Shown here piece after piece: positions 21,243 to 30,850 of a DNA stretch of 30,850 nucleotides. Under the pieces are notes generated by a model. It was not told where the DNA came from. It ran no database searches and was given only the letters and a program-made list of their open reading frames with translations. Each line of letters begins with the position of its first letter. The first letter of the stretch is position 1. Origin of the DNA: Amanita rubescens (Eukaryota > Basidiomycota > Agaricomycetes > Agaricales > Amanitaceae); the NCBI GenBank assembly GCA_015039365.1, contig WION01000587.1, forward strand, positions 1 to 30,850. The letters run 5' to 3'. Position numbers and translations under genes: made by a program.

Positions 21243-24200
21243 TTATGCCCTAAAGTTAACCAGAGGGCTCAGCCATGTATCATAGTCTGCTTCGCTGTTA
21301 CGGTTCCCAGTCACTCGCAAGGCCCTCAGCAGGAATTTATAGGAACCGTTTGCGATTGTTGTACCATTGGCGAATGCAGGGGCCTGCAATGTAAATGTGT
21401 CGTACCCATTGTCCTGAGGATCCTGCCCGATTCTTAGTTGTTGGAGCCCGCTAGAATCTTCTCAACTTACCGCGTTATTTCGAGTGAGATAGTCGAACTT
21501 GGTAATAGCGCCGATAATCGGCACTTTTCCTCCCAGTTTGACGTCGGGATTTACCAGGTCGATTCGAAGCAAAGGAGTCCCAAAGACTAAGCTGTAAGCG
21601 GCCCTGGTCACTCTAGAGCACTACAATTATTCATTGCGGCACCCACCGGAAGATCATTTTCGGAACATCGCCGTGAGTAAAAGTATAGTTCGCAGGCCCC
21701 GTTTGTAGTTGGCCGCTGGAATTTAGAATTCCAGGCAGCCGAAAGCCAAAGAACGCAGTTGTATTGTCAAGGACTGTCCTGTCAATAAGAGACGCCGCGA
21801 GACCAATGTACGACACGTGCAGCTTTTCAGCACCACCTTCGATCTGGATAAAACCGGAATACACTGGGAATGTTGAAGGGTTAATCCCATGGGGCGGACT
21901 GACGGTCACGTCAAACTTCGTGGTGCTGCCTGGATTCAGCTTGAAACTTGACTTCGAAAACTTGACAGTTGCATATTGATTCCTGAGTGGTACCGGTCCA
22001 ATGTTTGATTGGATGGAATTCTAAACTACATCAAAAGAGTTCCGAGGTACAGAACGAATGCTTGCTCTTACCGATTGAACTGTAATAGCAGTACCGGCTG
22101 GTAAATGTTTTACTTTATATGTTTCAATAGAGCGACCAGTGTTCGTCACGGTAATCGTATGCCTACTACTGCTCAGCCTATGGATGAATAAGTTATTTAT
22201 AAATGTTTTACCGACCTTCCTTGAAAATGAGCAGTGTCGTTCAGAATGAGCTCGCCGGGCGTTACGACGGTTGTGTAACGAAGAGCGTTATGGACCTGGA
22301 TCAGGCCAGCCCCTTGTTGTGCTGCCGTCTGAAGCGAGTTACTCGCGACATTGCTCGATGGAATAACCTTTGCAGTCGTCTCGAATAGAGAACGCGCAGA
22401 ACGCGCGACAGTGGCATGTCGCCCTTTTACCTGAAGTAGTAGGGCGGCGCTACCAGCAACGAACGGCGTGGCCATCGACGTGCCAGATAATACGCCAAAC
22501 GAGCCAAGCGGAACGGGTAAGGTCGACAAGATGTTTCCACCTGGAGCAGTAACGGCTGGTTTGAAAAAGAAGTCGTCGGAAGGCCCGTACCTACAGAATG
22601 GTTTTGTATATGGTGCGTAACAATGGTACCGCTACTCACGAAGAAAACGTTGACACGAGGCCACCAGTCGGGTTCGGGAAATTAACAGAAGCGCCAGTTT
22701 GAGGGAATGTTATTGTGATATGCGCGCCAGCCGCGAACTGTTTAACTAGCTATCGAAAATGAGTTGGCTGAGCAAATTTCGTTGAAGGTTGGAATACTTA
22801 CGAACTCGCCGTTGGAGGCTTGAATCATCGCTGCCGTATAGTTGCCTGCTGAAATGTACGAGAATCCTTTGCCGTTGCTGCAATAGGTAATGAATTAGCG
22901 TTACAAGTAATTCTGGACCAATCTCACTCGTATATCAGTGCGACTTGCCCCCCCTTAGCTGCCACATTCACCAACTTTTGTACCTGTATTCGTTCTTAGT
23001 ATCTGCAAGTCTTGTACAACCCCCAAGACTCACAAATGTGCACGTTCCTCTCCGAATGATAACCAGACGTGAAGATAAATCGGGTGTACTAGCAGGTAAC
23101 GGGTCGCACGCATCATCGGATATAGTTGTGTCATTGGATGTGGCATAGATAGGAAAGGCGCCCTTGACAGGCAAGGGGAACAGAGATGAATAGACAATAG
23201 GGGTATGCTTCACGCCACCGATGGTGGCCTGCTGTACGCGAATAACTGTGCTGTAAGAATTCGACGTTAGCTCACCAACCAAAGTCGAATCGAACAGAAC
23301 GAACTTGTCAGCACTCGCGATTGACATGACGTTAATGCCGTCACCGGGAGCAGAAGTATACCAAGCACCAGATGAGCCCTGACATATAAGTAAGCAAGTT
23401 GTCATGACTACGGTCCAGTGAAGCCAACGCACATCGTTACCAGCAGCAATTGTAACCACCTTTCCTAGGCCTGCTATCCTACTCGCAACAACTGCACTTG
23501 ACGATTCCGTCCAGCCATCTGCGCCTCCGAGAGATAAGGTCAAAATGTCATTTCCCTCTTTATAACCTCGCAAGAGAGCATCTATAATTACTGCATATAA
23601 AATTTATCACCTTGGAGCATAAGTGGAGTAGGAAAAGGACACTGACTGTCGTCTGTCACGAATCCCGAACACCCAAAGACTCGATAGGCCATAAGCTCGG
23701 CGTCATAGGCAACACCGCTAATGTTCCATGCATTGTTTGGATTTGCGCCAATAATTCCCTGCGTTTCCGTCATTGTAGAGAGCCCACGCGTTGTGAAATA
23801 AATTGCCTCACAGCAACATGTGTTCCATGCCCTGACAACATGATTAGTTTTCTACCAGGACGAAAGTGTGAAATGCCTCACCATTGCACTGATCTAAAGG
23901 GTGCGGTCCCGGCTGAGGGGTATTTGAGCCTGTTATAGCCGTAAGCAAAGAGAGAGAGGGCTCGGCGGTGTTCCAACCATTATATGCATTCCCGACAAAG
24001 TCATATCCTCCAATCACCTTGTGGCCAGGACCAAAGCCACCTCCAAGCAAAGGATGCGTGTAGTCAATCCCTACAAACGACGTAAGCGTCGAGAGTTACA
24101 CATTTTAACATTGATATTCACCAGTATCGATTCTTCAATGAATGCATGGTTAATGGATTGTGGGTTAAATTTGGTAAAGAGGCTCACATTCCGATTTTTA

Positions 24201-24879
24201 TCCCCTTTCCCGTGACCCCCTCTGCATGAAGTTTGTTCACTCCCTAGGACAACATTGAGTCGAGTATCACCTCGATGACGTGAAGACGAACAGTCATAAC
24301 ATGAGTACTTTGCCCGTCGTAAGGCTGTTTCGCGACATCAGCATCACCGATTGCTCGCATATTAATGGGGCTTGGTGAAATAATTCAGCCACTGCAACAC
24401 ACGGCGACAGAGTCCCAGCATACTTAAGGGTTTGTAACAGCTTAACGGGCCTGACGGCAACGACACCTGGTGTATTAGCGACTGTCGAGACATCCTGCGA
24501 GGCATAAGGATCAATTTCCTTTTTATTAAAAAGGTCATACTTCGTGATCCTGCGATAGGTTAGCAGACGGGCGGAAACTAAAATACAATAGACTAACGTT
24601 CAGTGTGACAGCAACCCCAAGGAATACACCGTCAGCCTCATATTCCCTATCAACCCGAAACGGAACATTTTGCTCTCTCAAAGAAGTATAGAGAAGCTCA
24701 TGCGACTAGAACGCTACTCAGAGGAACTCCTTGAATCTGGTTAATGCACATACCCGGTGGTTCTCTAGGCTAAGTTCATTGGAAGTCGGAGAAAGCTCGA
24801 CAATGAACCGATTTTGATCGGCAGGAAGTTTTGCTGACGCTATGCCAGCAAGCAGAAGTAAGATGTTTAGAAACTTCAT
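21243..24879 (-). CDS. Secreted subtilisin-like serine protease (I9 + S8 + PA + Fn3-like)
   Basis: Extracellular endopeptidase of 894 residues in 19 exons with agreeing phases. The signal peptide is MKFLNILLLLAGIASA. An I9 propeptide follows (FIVELS...DVSTVANTPGVVAVRP). The catalytic triad is complete: Asp149 (GIIDTGIDYTHP), His215 (CNGHGTHVAG) and Ser544 (GVLSGTSMATPFVAG); Asn of the oxyanion hole is in TIAAGND. A PA domain is inserted between His and Ser (VKHTPIVYSS to VNVAAKGGQVALIY). The C-terminal part is Fn3-like. Asp149 sits on an 11-nt exon (24132-24122) and His215 on a 20-nt exon (23831-23812). The intron before DVSTVAN could instead hold a 9-nt in-frame exon (24549-24541). The start is followed by a clear signal peptide and preceded by a TATA-like box. 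The gene is complete, and a role in protein nutrition is likely. Confidence 0.95.
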
Positions 24880-24922
24880 GGTCAACGAGGAAAAATAGGA
24901 AAAATAAATTCACCCACCACAA

Positions 24923-24932
24923 ATTTATATAT
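24923..24932 (-). promoter_or_regulatory. TATA-like box of the protease gene
   Basis: The complement reads ATATATAAAT about 45 bp upstream of the protease ATG. Position and sequence fit a TATA element of an inducible, highly expressed secreted enzyme with a short leader. No expression evidence is available from sequence. Confidence 0.4.
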
Positions 24933-26277
24933 CGTTCAAGTTCATTGTAAATAGGGGGAGAGTTAGGGGCTAGAAATGCGTAACGGAATGATTTCTCGTC
25001 TCGATCTATGCCCCTTACGGACCCTTTTCTAGCTCGAAAGGAGCTCGCATCGTCGTCAAGAGCTGACATCTGATTACAAGCGCTTCTTTGTGCTCAAATT
25101 CCTTGTCAATAAACGCGTTAAAATCAGTGTAATTGTGGCGGTAGGTGGAAAACACACCAAGTTATAGTATGGTTGTGATGATTGACGCTCCTCCCAAAAG
25201 GGGAGCATCATGACATGTCACGTATTGTGACTTCCGTACCAAGACCGCCGATCAATACTAGCGGATGCGTGTGCTATTTTATCGAACCATCGGTAACATT
25301 CACATATCCCAAGCGCTCTAGTACCAAATTGCCACCATTACGGCGGAAGGGATCAAGATTTCGGAATCACGACAACTTGAAACGTCGTGGGGATTTGCAG
25401 AGAGTCTTATGGTGCACAGACCCAATGATCATTTCCAGGCGAAACAGTGTACCTTCATCGAAATTCCGATTGCATTCACGATCAGGATGTGGAAAGGGCC
25501 CAATTCAGGGGAGGTCGTGCTAGCTCATCATGGCATCACACTCCCAACGCGAATGGTGGAGTTTGCCACGCTCCGACGCATCCCCAATGCTAAACACTTG
25601 ACTTGGGCTGTTGAACATTCACTAATCGAATCAGAGAATGGCCAATCTCGGGCGAAGTTTCTACTCTGGTAGCAATTGATTCTATGTACCCGACCCCTCC
25701 GACTCAGCCCGTCGTCTTTCGCCACAAAGCTTCCCCCCTACCCTCTGGCTCGAACGTTGAATGTGGGGAGGCTTGTGAGTGATACGATTCCGCGCAACTG
25801 GACAGTATCGCAGGGCGCTTTAGCTCGTTTTCGGAAGAACGAGATGACCTTCCGCATCTCATATACCACTTTGTTTTCCCTGGACTACCTTGTCTCCGTC
25901 ACACAAGGGCATAACATGCGAGTAACAGTTTAGACGGAATGTATTAGGTTAAACGTCAGAGAAGGATATCTCGCATAGGAAGAATAAGAGTCTAGAGTTC
26001 TATATGGATCTAGCAAGCGCTTTCATCCCGAATCCTGATTTGCTTCAAGTTTTGTGCGTGCGACGGGAAAGCGGAGAACACCGGCGCCCACAAGTTGCTC
26101 GCCAATCCTCTCTTCTTCGTCCCTCCGTATTAGGCGAAGTCACAGAGTTGGGCGATGAATGGGGTGAGGGCGCGGTTGGACGGCCTGGATCCGGGAGCTT
26201 GAGGGTCTGTATTCTGCAGAAGCAATGGGTCAAGATGCGGAAAGGGCAACAAGACAATGTACAAAATAGAATCAGGA
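24933..26277. other. 1.3-kb region upstream of the protease, no gene identified
   Basis: Open frames on the plus strand at 25409-25672 and 25676-25933 are separated by a stop and show no motif I know. They could be chance or a broken gene. An imperfect inverted repeat lies at about 25172-25215 (GCTCC...GGAGC with flanking TGATGAT/ATCATGA). The part next to the protease should hold its promoter; the part before 26277 should hold the 3' UTR of the kinase gene. Confidence 0.35.
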
Positions 26278-28311
26278 TTAGGGGAGATCACATATTTCTT
26301 TCAGTCCCTGCTCAGCACTCAAAACATGGCCGTCCATCATCCTCTGTCCAAGGTCCTTGAGGGCTGGAGTCTGCCATCGTGCGGTGATTAAGAGTCGCCC
26401 AACTGCCCATATATCCACATCTGCACCATGATTATCTTTATATACCTTTGGTGAATGCGAAGCATGGTTCAAGTGTGGCATTGCTTTCGTTGGGGCAAAG
26501 GAAGCATCTTCCCAGTCGATCAGAAACCACTTGGAAGAGTCTTCACGGCTTTGCATGATATTGGGCCAACGGATATCGCGATGGAATACTGGCGGATCAG
26601 CGTGGGCTACCTGACTAGAGCATTAGTTAATGAAGTAGAAGGAAATCGAGACTACCCTGAGAGCTTCGAGGACGCACACTGCAGCATTTCGAACATCCAA
26701 GAGTGATTTAGGACCTTCGCTGATGCCTACTGGCTCCAGATCGACGAATGAACCATATTTACGGCGCAGAATTTCGGCTTTCTTAAGCCGGTCAACGTTA
26801 GGGACATCCTTCGAAACCAATGACGCGTAGATCTTCTGTAGATGTTCGACGCGCTCTTTGCCATCGGCCTCACCCCCTTCGCCATCGATCCCACCCCCTA
26901 ATCCATACGTCTTCCGCACAAATTTTAAAAAAAATGCAATCGACTTTCCACCCTCGCTGAGCCTGGAGTCAATGTACCAGATGACAATAGAAGAAAGGTG
27001 TTCACCGGGCCTGCAAAAACATATCTATATCTTTGCCTTCTCCGATAAGCTGCTGAAGCCACCGAAGAATGCCACACATCTTGATCATCCTTGAGGCATT
27101 CTTGATACGTTCACGTCGCCAAGAAAGATCAGCCGTTATTAGATCCACAACCTGAAGGCTTCCATCCTTTGATGGCAATATAGCTGCGAGGGTGACGCTG
27201 GCCCCATTGGCGTGATAACCTAGACCCCCAAAGAGGGAATGACTAAAAGCCTACTCAGGCACAAACGACTACTAACCGAGAACATAGGGGGCCGGGTCAT
27301 AAGCCCATCGGGTCTTGTCTTTGAGTTCATTTTTAGCTTCGTTCCTGTTATCGGTCCCTTTCTTTTCTTCGCCTCGAAATACGCAGGAGTCGGCGAGTAG
27401 GAGACCAAAGTCAGGTCGCAACAGTCCATTGTCTGTACCCTGGTTGCTCATCCGAATACACCTAGCTTTCAAGCATAGTTCGAGGGTATTTCGGATGTTG
27501 TTATCCCAGAATCCATGAAATGAATCTTCAGTACCGCCCATGTCTGGATTCCGCATAATTACCGTCTTCAACTGATGTTCAGCCTCTGTGGCAATTTCAT
27601 CTTCGCATTGCTTAAACAACAAGCCGAGGTCTTGGCCGTGGCATGCCTGGTCACGACCTCCACTGTACAAGTACTTCTTCCATTCGGCGTGCGATATGGG
27701 GATCTTCCAATCTGGATTAAGAGGCCTTTCAAGGTATCCGCTCAGATTCAAGAGATCCTGCTTGACCGGTGTTGCCCATAGATTAAATAATTTTTCCGAT
27801 ACGTCAACTATAGCGTGATTAGTACTTGGTTTGGGCTGTATCAGAAGAGGACTAACTAGGGTCATCGCGTTTTCTTTTCACTGCTGTCTGGAAACGAGTG
27901 TCAGTACAAGCAGATGATTTTGGCGACCAAGGGCACGAACGCAGTTCAAATCGTGGAGTTGGTAAAGTAAAAGGATTTTCGGGCGGAATCTCGTCAGCAA
28001 CGCTCAACTGCGGATATTGACTCCCACTCACCAGCGACCGGGGCCTCCGAGCGAAGAACAAGATCCTGGATAAACAACTTGATGGCGGTAGACGGTTTGC
28101 AGGCTTGGCAAAATTGCTTCAGCTCTTCCTCAGTATTCATTGTAAATTCTTCGTTTTCTGCGTTCACGTATGAGACGGCGACCTGATTTAGGGGTATGCC
28201 ATAGAGCCCGCTAATACGAGTGGCAAGAGCCTCCCATGTAGGACGTTCGGGGAATACTACACGTCGATTAATGCCGTTACGCTCGAATAGCTTGAACTCT
28301 GTCAAATCCAT
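26278..28311 (-). CDS. PB1-domain protein with PD-(D/E)XK-like region and protein kinase domain (Crinkler-like)
   Basis: Three modules in order. Residues 1-90 form a PB1/ubiquitin-like header (FKLFERNGINRRVVFPERPTW, then EEFTMNTEEELKQF). The middle has RPDFGLLLADSCVFRGEEK, which fits a PD-(D/E)XK nuclease core (P-D ... E-x-K). It runs directly into a kinase: YHANGASVTLAAIL, catalytic-loop FHRDIRWPNI and metal-binding LIDWEDAS in place of DFG. Likely exons on the complement: 28311-28032, about 27880-27857, 27807-27277, 27219 to about 27085, about 27017-26652, then a last exon to 26278. Splices between 28031 and 27881 and near 27085-27018 are not certain. Nuclease-kinase fusions behind ubiquitin-like headers are known among Crinkler-type proteins of fungi and oomycetes. 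Kinase activity is plausible (Asp and Asn of HRDxxxxN present); the target is unknown. Confidence 0.7.
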
Positions 28312-28379
28312 TGCTGAGACAATGCACACGTTATTCTGTGACCCCAACTGTCACTCTTGCTCTCACTTACGTAGCGGGA
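28312..28379. promoter_or_regulatory. 68-bp bidirectional start region between the PB1-kinase and muskelin genes
   Basis: Only 68 bp separate the chosen start codons of two genes that point apart, so the 5' leaders must be very short or the two transcripts overlap. The sequence is not AT-rich and no TATA box is visible. If the first PB1 methionine were later than 28311 the gap would be larger, but this would damage the PB1 domain. Confidence 0.4.
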
Positions 28380-30850
28380 ATGCTGCCAATCTCGCAGTTC
28401 ATCGCATCTTCGGAGAAAGAGAACTTAACATATTCGATCGCAGGGAGTAGTCCTTACAGTAATCGATACGCTCCAGAGAACATCATTGTAGAAAACCCCG
28501 GTGACCCTACCAGTAGATGGAGCAGTGCTTATCAGGGTGCAGCCTATCAATGGATTCTTCTTCGCCTGGATTCCGTATCTGTCCTTCGTAAGTTACCTAC
28601 GTTATTAGTAATATGCCAAACTTGAGAAATGCATGCAGAGTCGATCAGATTTGGAAAGGTGAGAACGAGGTCCAAAGATCGATACACTGCTGAGTTTTTG
28701 ATGGTTATTACGAGTTTACGAAAGGTACGTATCACAGGTGGTTATAGCAGCGTCGCAATGTTGAAGATGGATTATGAACGAAAGCACATCCTTGCAATAT
28801 GAAAGAATTCAAGATTTTTGTTGGCATGTCAGAAGATCATATGACAGAAGTCGTCCATTCTGGACTAAGGAACGACATTATCTCGGAGAGTTTCCCTGTC
28901 AGACATGTCAACAGGGCAGGAGTGTACTTTCCGACACGTTTCGTTAAGATTGTGCCATTCTCGTAGGCGCCCATCGAGTAAAAGGCTCAATGTAGATCCT
29001 TATGCTTCGGTCGTCCAGTGCTCATCAACAGAACTACCATGCATCAATATGGCATGTTGCCCTACAGGGGATCAAAGATACAGATGTTGTTGAACGCGTG
29101 AGACGAGCACATGAACAAGTAATTCCCTCGTGTTTTACTGCGCTTAACGTGCATTCTAACATATCCGCAGTATAGGGAGGCCGTCGTTCTCCGCCATCTT
29201 CTAAAGCATATACGTCAGAGACGTCTACTTACACCGTTTGATTTTATCTTGTCCCGATCTTTTATGACGCTGGAGCATCCCCTTGTCACACAGCTGCACA
29301 CAAATGTCGTACTTCGAGGGAACTGGTCTCAAGCAGAGCAGCTTCTGGATAATTTTTCGTCCATTGGCTTATTCAGTCCCTATCTCCAATCGTGCCAGCC
29401 TTATGCAACTTTTAAGCCTCTTCGTGGTACCGACGCTGATGGCGATATTCCATGTCCTCGTGGGGGCCACGCAATGTGCATAGATCCCGGGAATGACCAC
29501 GTCTATTTGCACGGTGGCTTCGATGGAGAAAAGTGCCTAGACGATTTCTGGGTTTACGACGTCAAGAAGGATAAGTGGAAAGTACTTAGTCTGGGAACTG
29601 CTCAAGAGCAGAATGCCCCTGGCCCTCGCTCATGTCACAAGATGGTGTTTGACACTAAAACTAATAGCATATATCTCCTCGGCAGACTAACTGATTCAGA
29701 TCAGCTTAGAGCTAACGCAAGTCCACCAAGTGGTTCCGTTAGTAACGCAGGACCGTCGGCCACTACTCCTATACAGCCAATGAGATGGCAACATAGGCAG
29801 TTCGCCCATGTGTCAGTGGTGCCGTTGACTCCTCCAGTTCCTCCAGCACATGTTAGGACTAACGAAAGTCCTGGAAATTACTGCTCCGAGTTCTATCGAT
29901 ATCATACTCGAGGCGTAGATGGAGGCAAATGGGACTTCTTATCTTTCGACACAGCGGTAGGTACACAAAATGATTTCGAGTTTACGTCCAGCCATTGACA
30001 GATATCCACCAGTCGTCTGGCGGTCCCCCACTTGTTTTCGACCATCAAATGGTACTAGACAGTGAATCAAGAATGCTGTACGTATTCGGCGGCAGAATTG
30101 TCGATGGCGAGTGGGACACCGTGAAATGTGCCGGAATGTATTGCTATAACGTGCGGAAGAGTAAATGGACTTGTATAATGTATGGTTCCTGGTTTGTTCC
30201 ATCGCAAGCTATCTCGAATCAACTTTTATCAGGCCGTCGTTGCCGTCTGCGAGTGCCCAACAAGGATCAATACCTCCTCGGTTTGGTACGTCGCACGAAC
30301 TACTATCATAGACCTGCCACTCAACCTACTCACAAGGACACTCTATGCTACTCGACCCCAATACACGGATATTGTACATCTTCGCTGGGCAACGAGAAGG
30401 CACCATCCTCTCAGACATGCATGCCTATGATCTGAGAACGTACACCGCAACAGAGATTTTTTCCGATTCGGCTGCGATTGGAGGGCCGGGTCCGTCCTTC
30501 GCCCAAAGTGCAGTCATTGACCCAGATCTCAAAGAGATATACGTGTAGGTGCCTTCCATACGATACCTCGTCTTACAATCTAATGTGCCCGTTACTTTCT
30601 CCAGTATCTCTGGACTCGCTGGTAGAAATGGCGAGAAATCCTTTCTACAAGGAGAAATGACGTACTGGGTATACAGGTATGAAGTACAGCCCGGAAAATG
30701 GACCAAATCACTTTTGGAATCACCCCCCGGTTATTCTGTGAACGATTCTCCCTCATATGATACGCATACAAAACCAAAATCTCGGTATGCATGTCCGATG
30801 GTTTACAATCCTAAGATGAAGGCCATGTTCATCCACGGGGGAATTTCGGA
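28380..30850 (+). CDS. MKLN1: Muskelin orthologue (discoidin-like, LisH/CTLH, kelch), 3' end outside window
   Basis: Muskelin is a kelch protein and a subunit of the CTLH/GID E3 ubiquitin ligase in animals; a similar role here is inferred. Exons: 28380-28587, 28639-28658, 28715-28724, 28785-28962, 29019-29118, 29171-29960, 30002-30179, 30233-30285, 30337-30544 and 30605 to beyond 30850, all in phase. The N-terminal discoidin-like part reads YSIAGSSPYSNRYAPENI, SSRWSS-like TSRWSSAYQG, SIRFGKFTKAHPCNMKEF and FVKIVPFS. A helical LisH/CTLH-like part follows (YREAVVLRHLLKHIRQ, HPLVTQLHTNVVLRGNW). Kelch blades follow (RGGHAMCIDPGNDHVYLHGG, PPLVFDHQMVLDSESRMLY, FGHSMLLDPNTRILYIFAGQ). FTKA depends on a 10-nt exon. 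An insertion rich in Ser/Pro (about 29720-29860) is unusual against animal muskelin. Confidence 0.93.

Noticed and set aside
25172..25215. Imperfect inverted repeat as a possible transposon end or terminator
   Set aside because: The arms are short with mismatches, and there is no matching partner or target duplication nearby.
28659..28790. Apparent third one-base frameshift, in muskelin (YERK followed by HPCNM in another frame)
   Set aside because: A 10-nt exon at 28715-28724 gives FGKFTKAHPCNM with all phases correct, so no lost base is needed.
1..30850. CRISPR arrays, rRNA or tRNA genes, bacterial operons
   Set aside because: No regular repeat-spacer pattern, no recognisable tRNA B-box in a cloverleaf context and no rRNA sequence were seen; the DNA is eukaryotic.

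Overview
The window is intron-dense nuclear DNA of a filamentous basidiomycete, most likely an Agaricomycete. Nearly every gene is cut by short GT-AG introns of about 45-65 nt. The gene families (MCT-type MFS transporter, F-box-like protein, XlnR-like Zn2Cys6 factor, I9/S8/PA subtilase, PB1-kinase protein) are typical of mushroom-forming fungi. I rebuilt exons by joining reading frames at plausible splice sites and checking that phases add up.

Layout, left to right: (1) an MFS monocarboxylate-type transporter (minus, 3' end outside the window), carrying a one-base frame break. (2) A small His-rich single-pass membrane protein (plus). (3) An SQS1/Pfa1-like R3H + G-patch protein (minus), also with a one-base frame break. 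(4) An F-box-like protein (plus). (5) A decayed zone, 8.4-9.8 kb: a broken minus-strand gene relic, a 228-bp MITE-like element with 28-bp terminal inverted repeats, and a truncated copy of the F-box gene's 3' end. (6) A 16-exon Zn2Cys6 transcription factor (plus). (7) An aldo-keto reductase (plus). (8) A pterin-dehydratase-like protein with two C-terminal zinc knuckles (minus). (9) Mevalonate diphosphate decarboxylase (minus). (10) The CCR4 deadenylase (plus). (11) About 1.6 kb with no gene I can name. (12) A complete 19-exon secreted subtilisin-like protease (minus). (13) About 1.3 kb with no gene I can name. (14) A PB1 + PD-(D/E)XK-like + protein kinase protein (minus). (15) A muskelin orthologue (plus, running off the window end).

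Housekeeping functions (sterol precursor synthesis, mRNA deadenylation, Prp43 cofactor, CTLH/GID-type ligase subunit) alternate with accessory ones (transporter, F-box, protease, Crinkler-like kinase). The genes do not form an obvious pathway cluster. The transcription factor and aldo-keto reductase are neighbours on one strand, but co-function is not shown.

Most interesting points: very small exons that carry essential residues (6 nt in the zinc cluster, 11 nt with the catalytic Asp of the protease, 10 nt in muskelin); the PB1/nuclease-like/kinase architecture next to a 68-bp bidirectional promoter; the pterin dehydratase-zinc knuckle fusion that starts 15 bp after the MVD stop; and the MITE plus gene-fragment graveyard.
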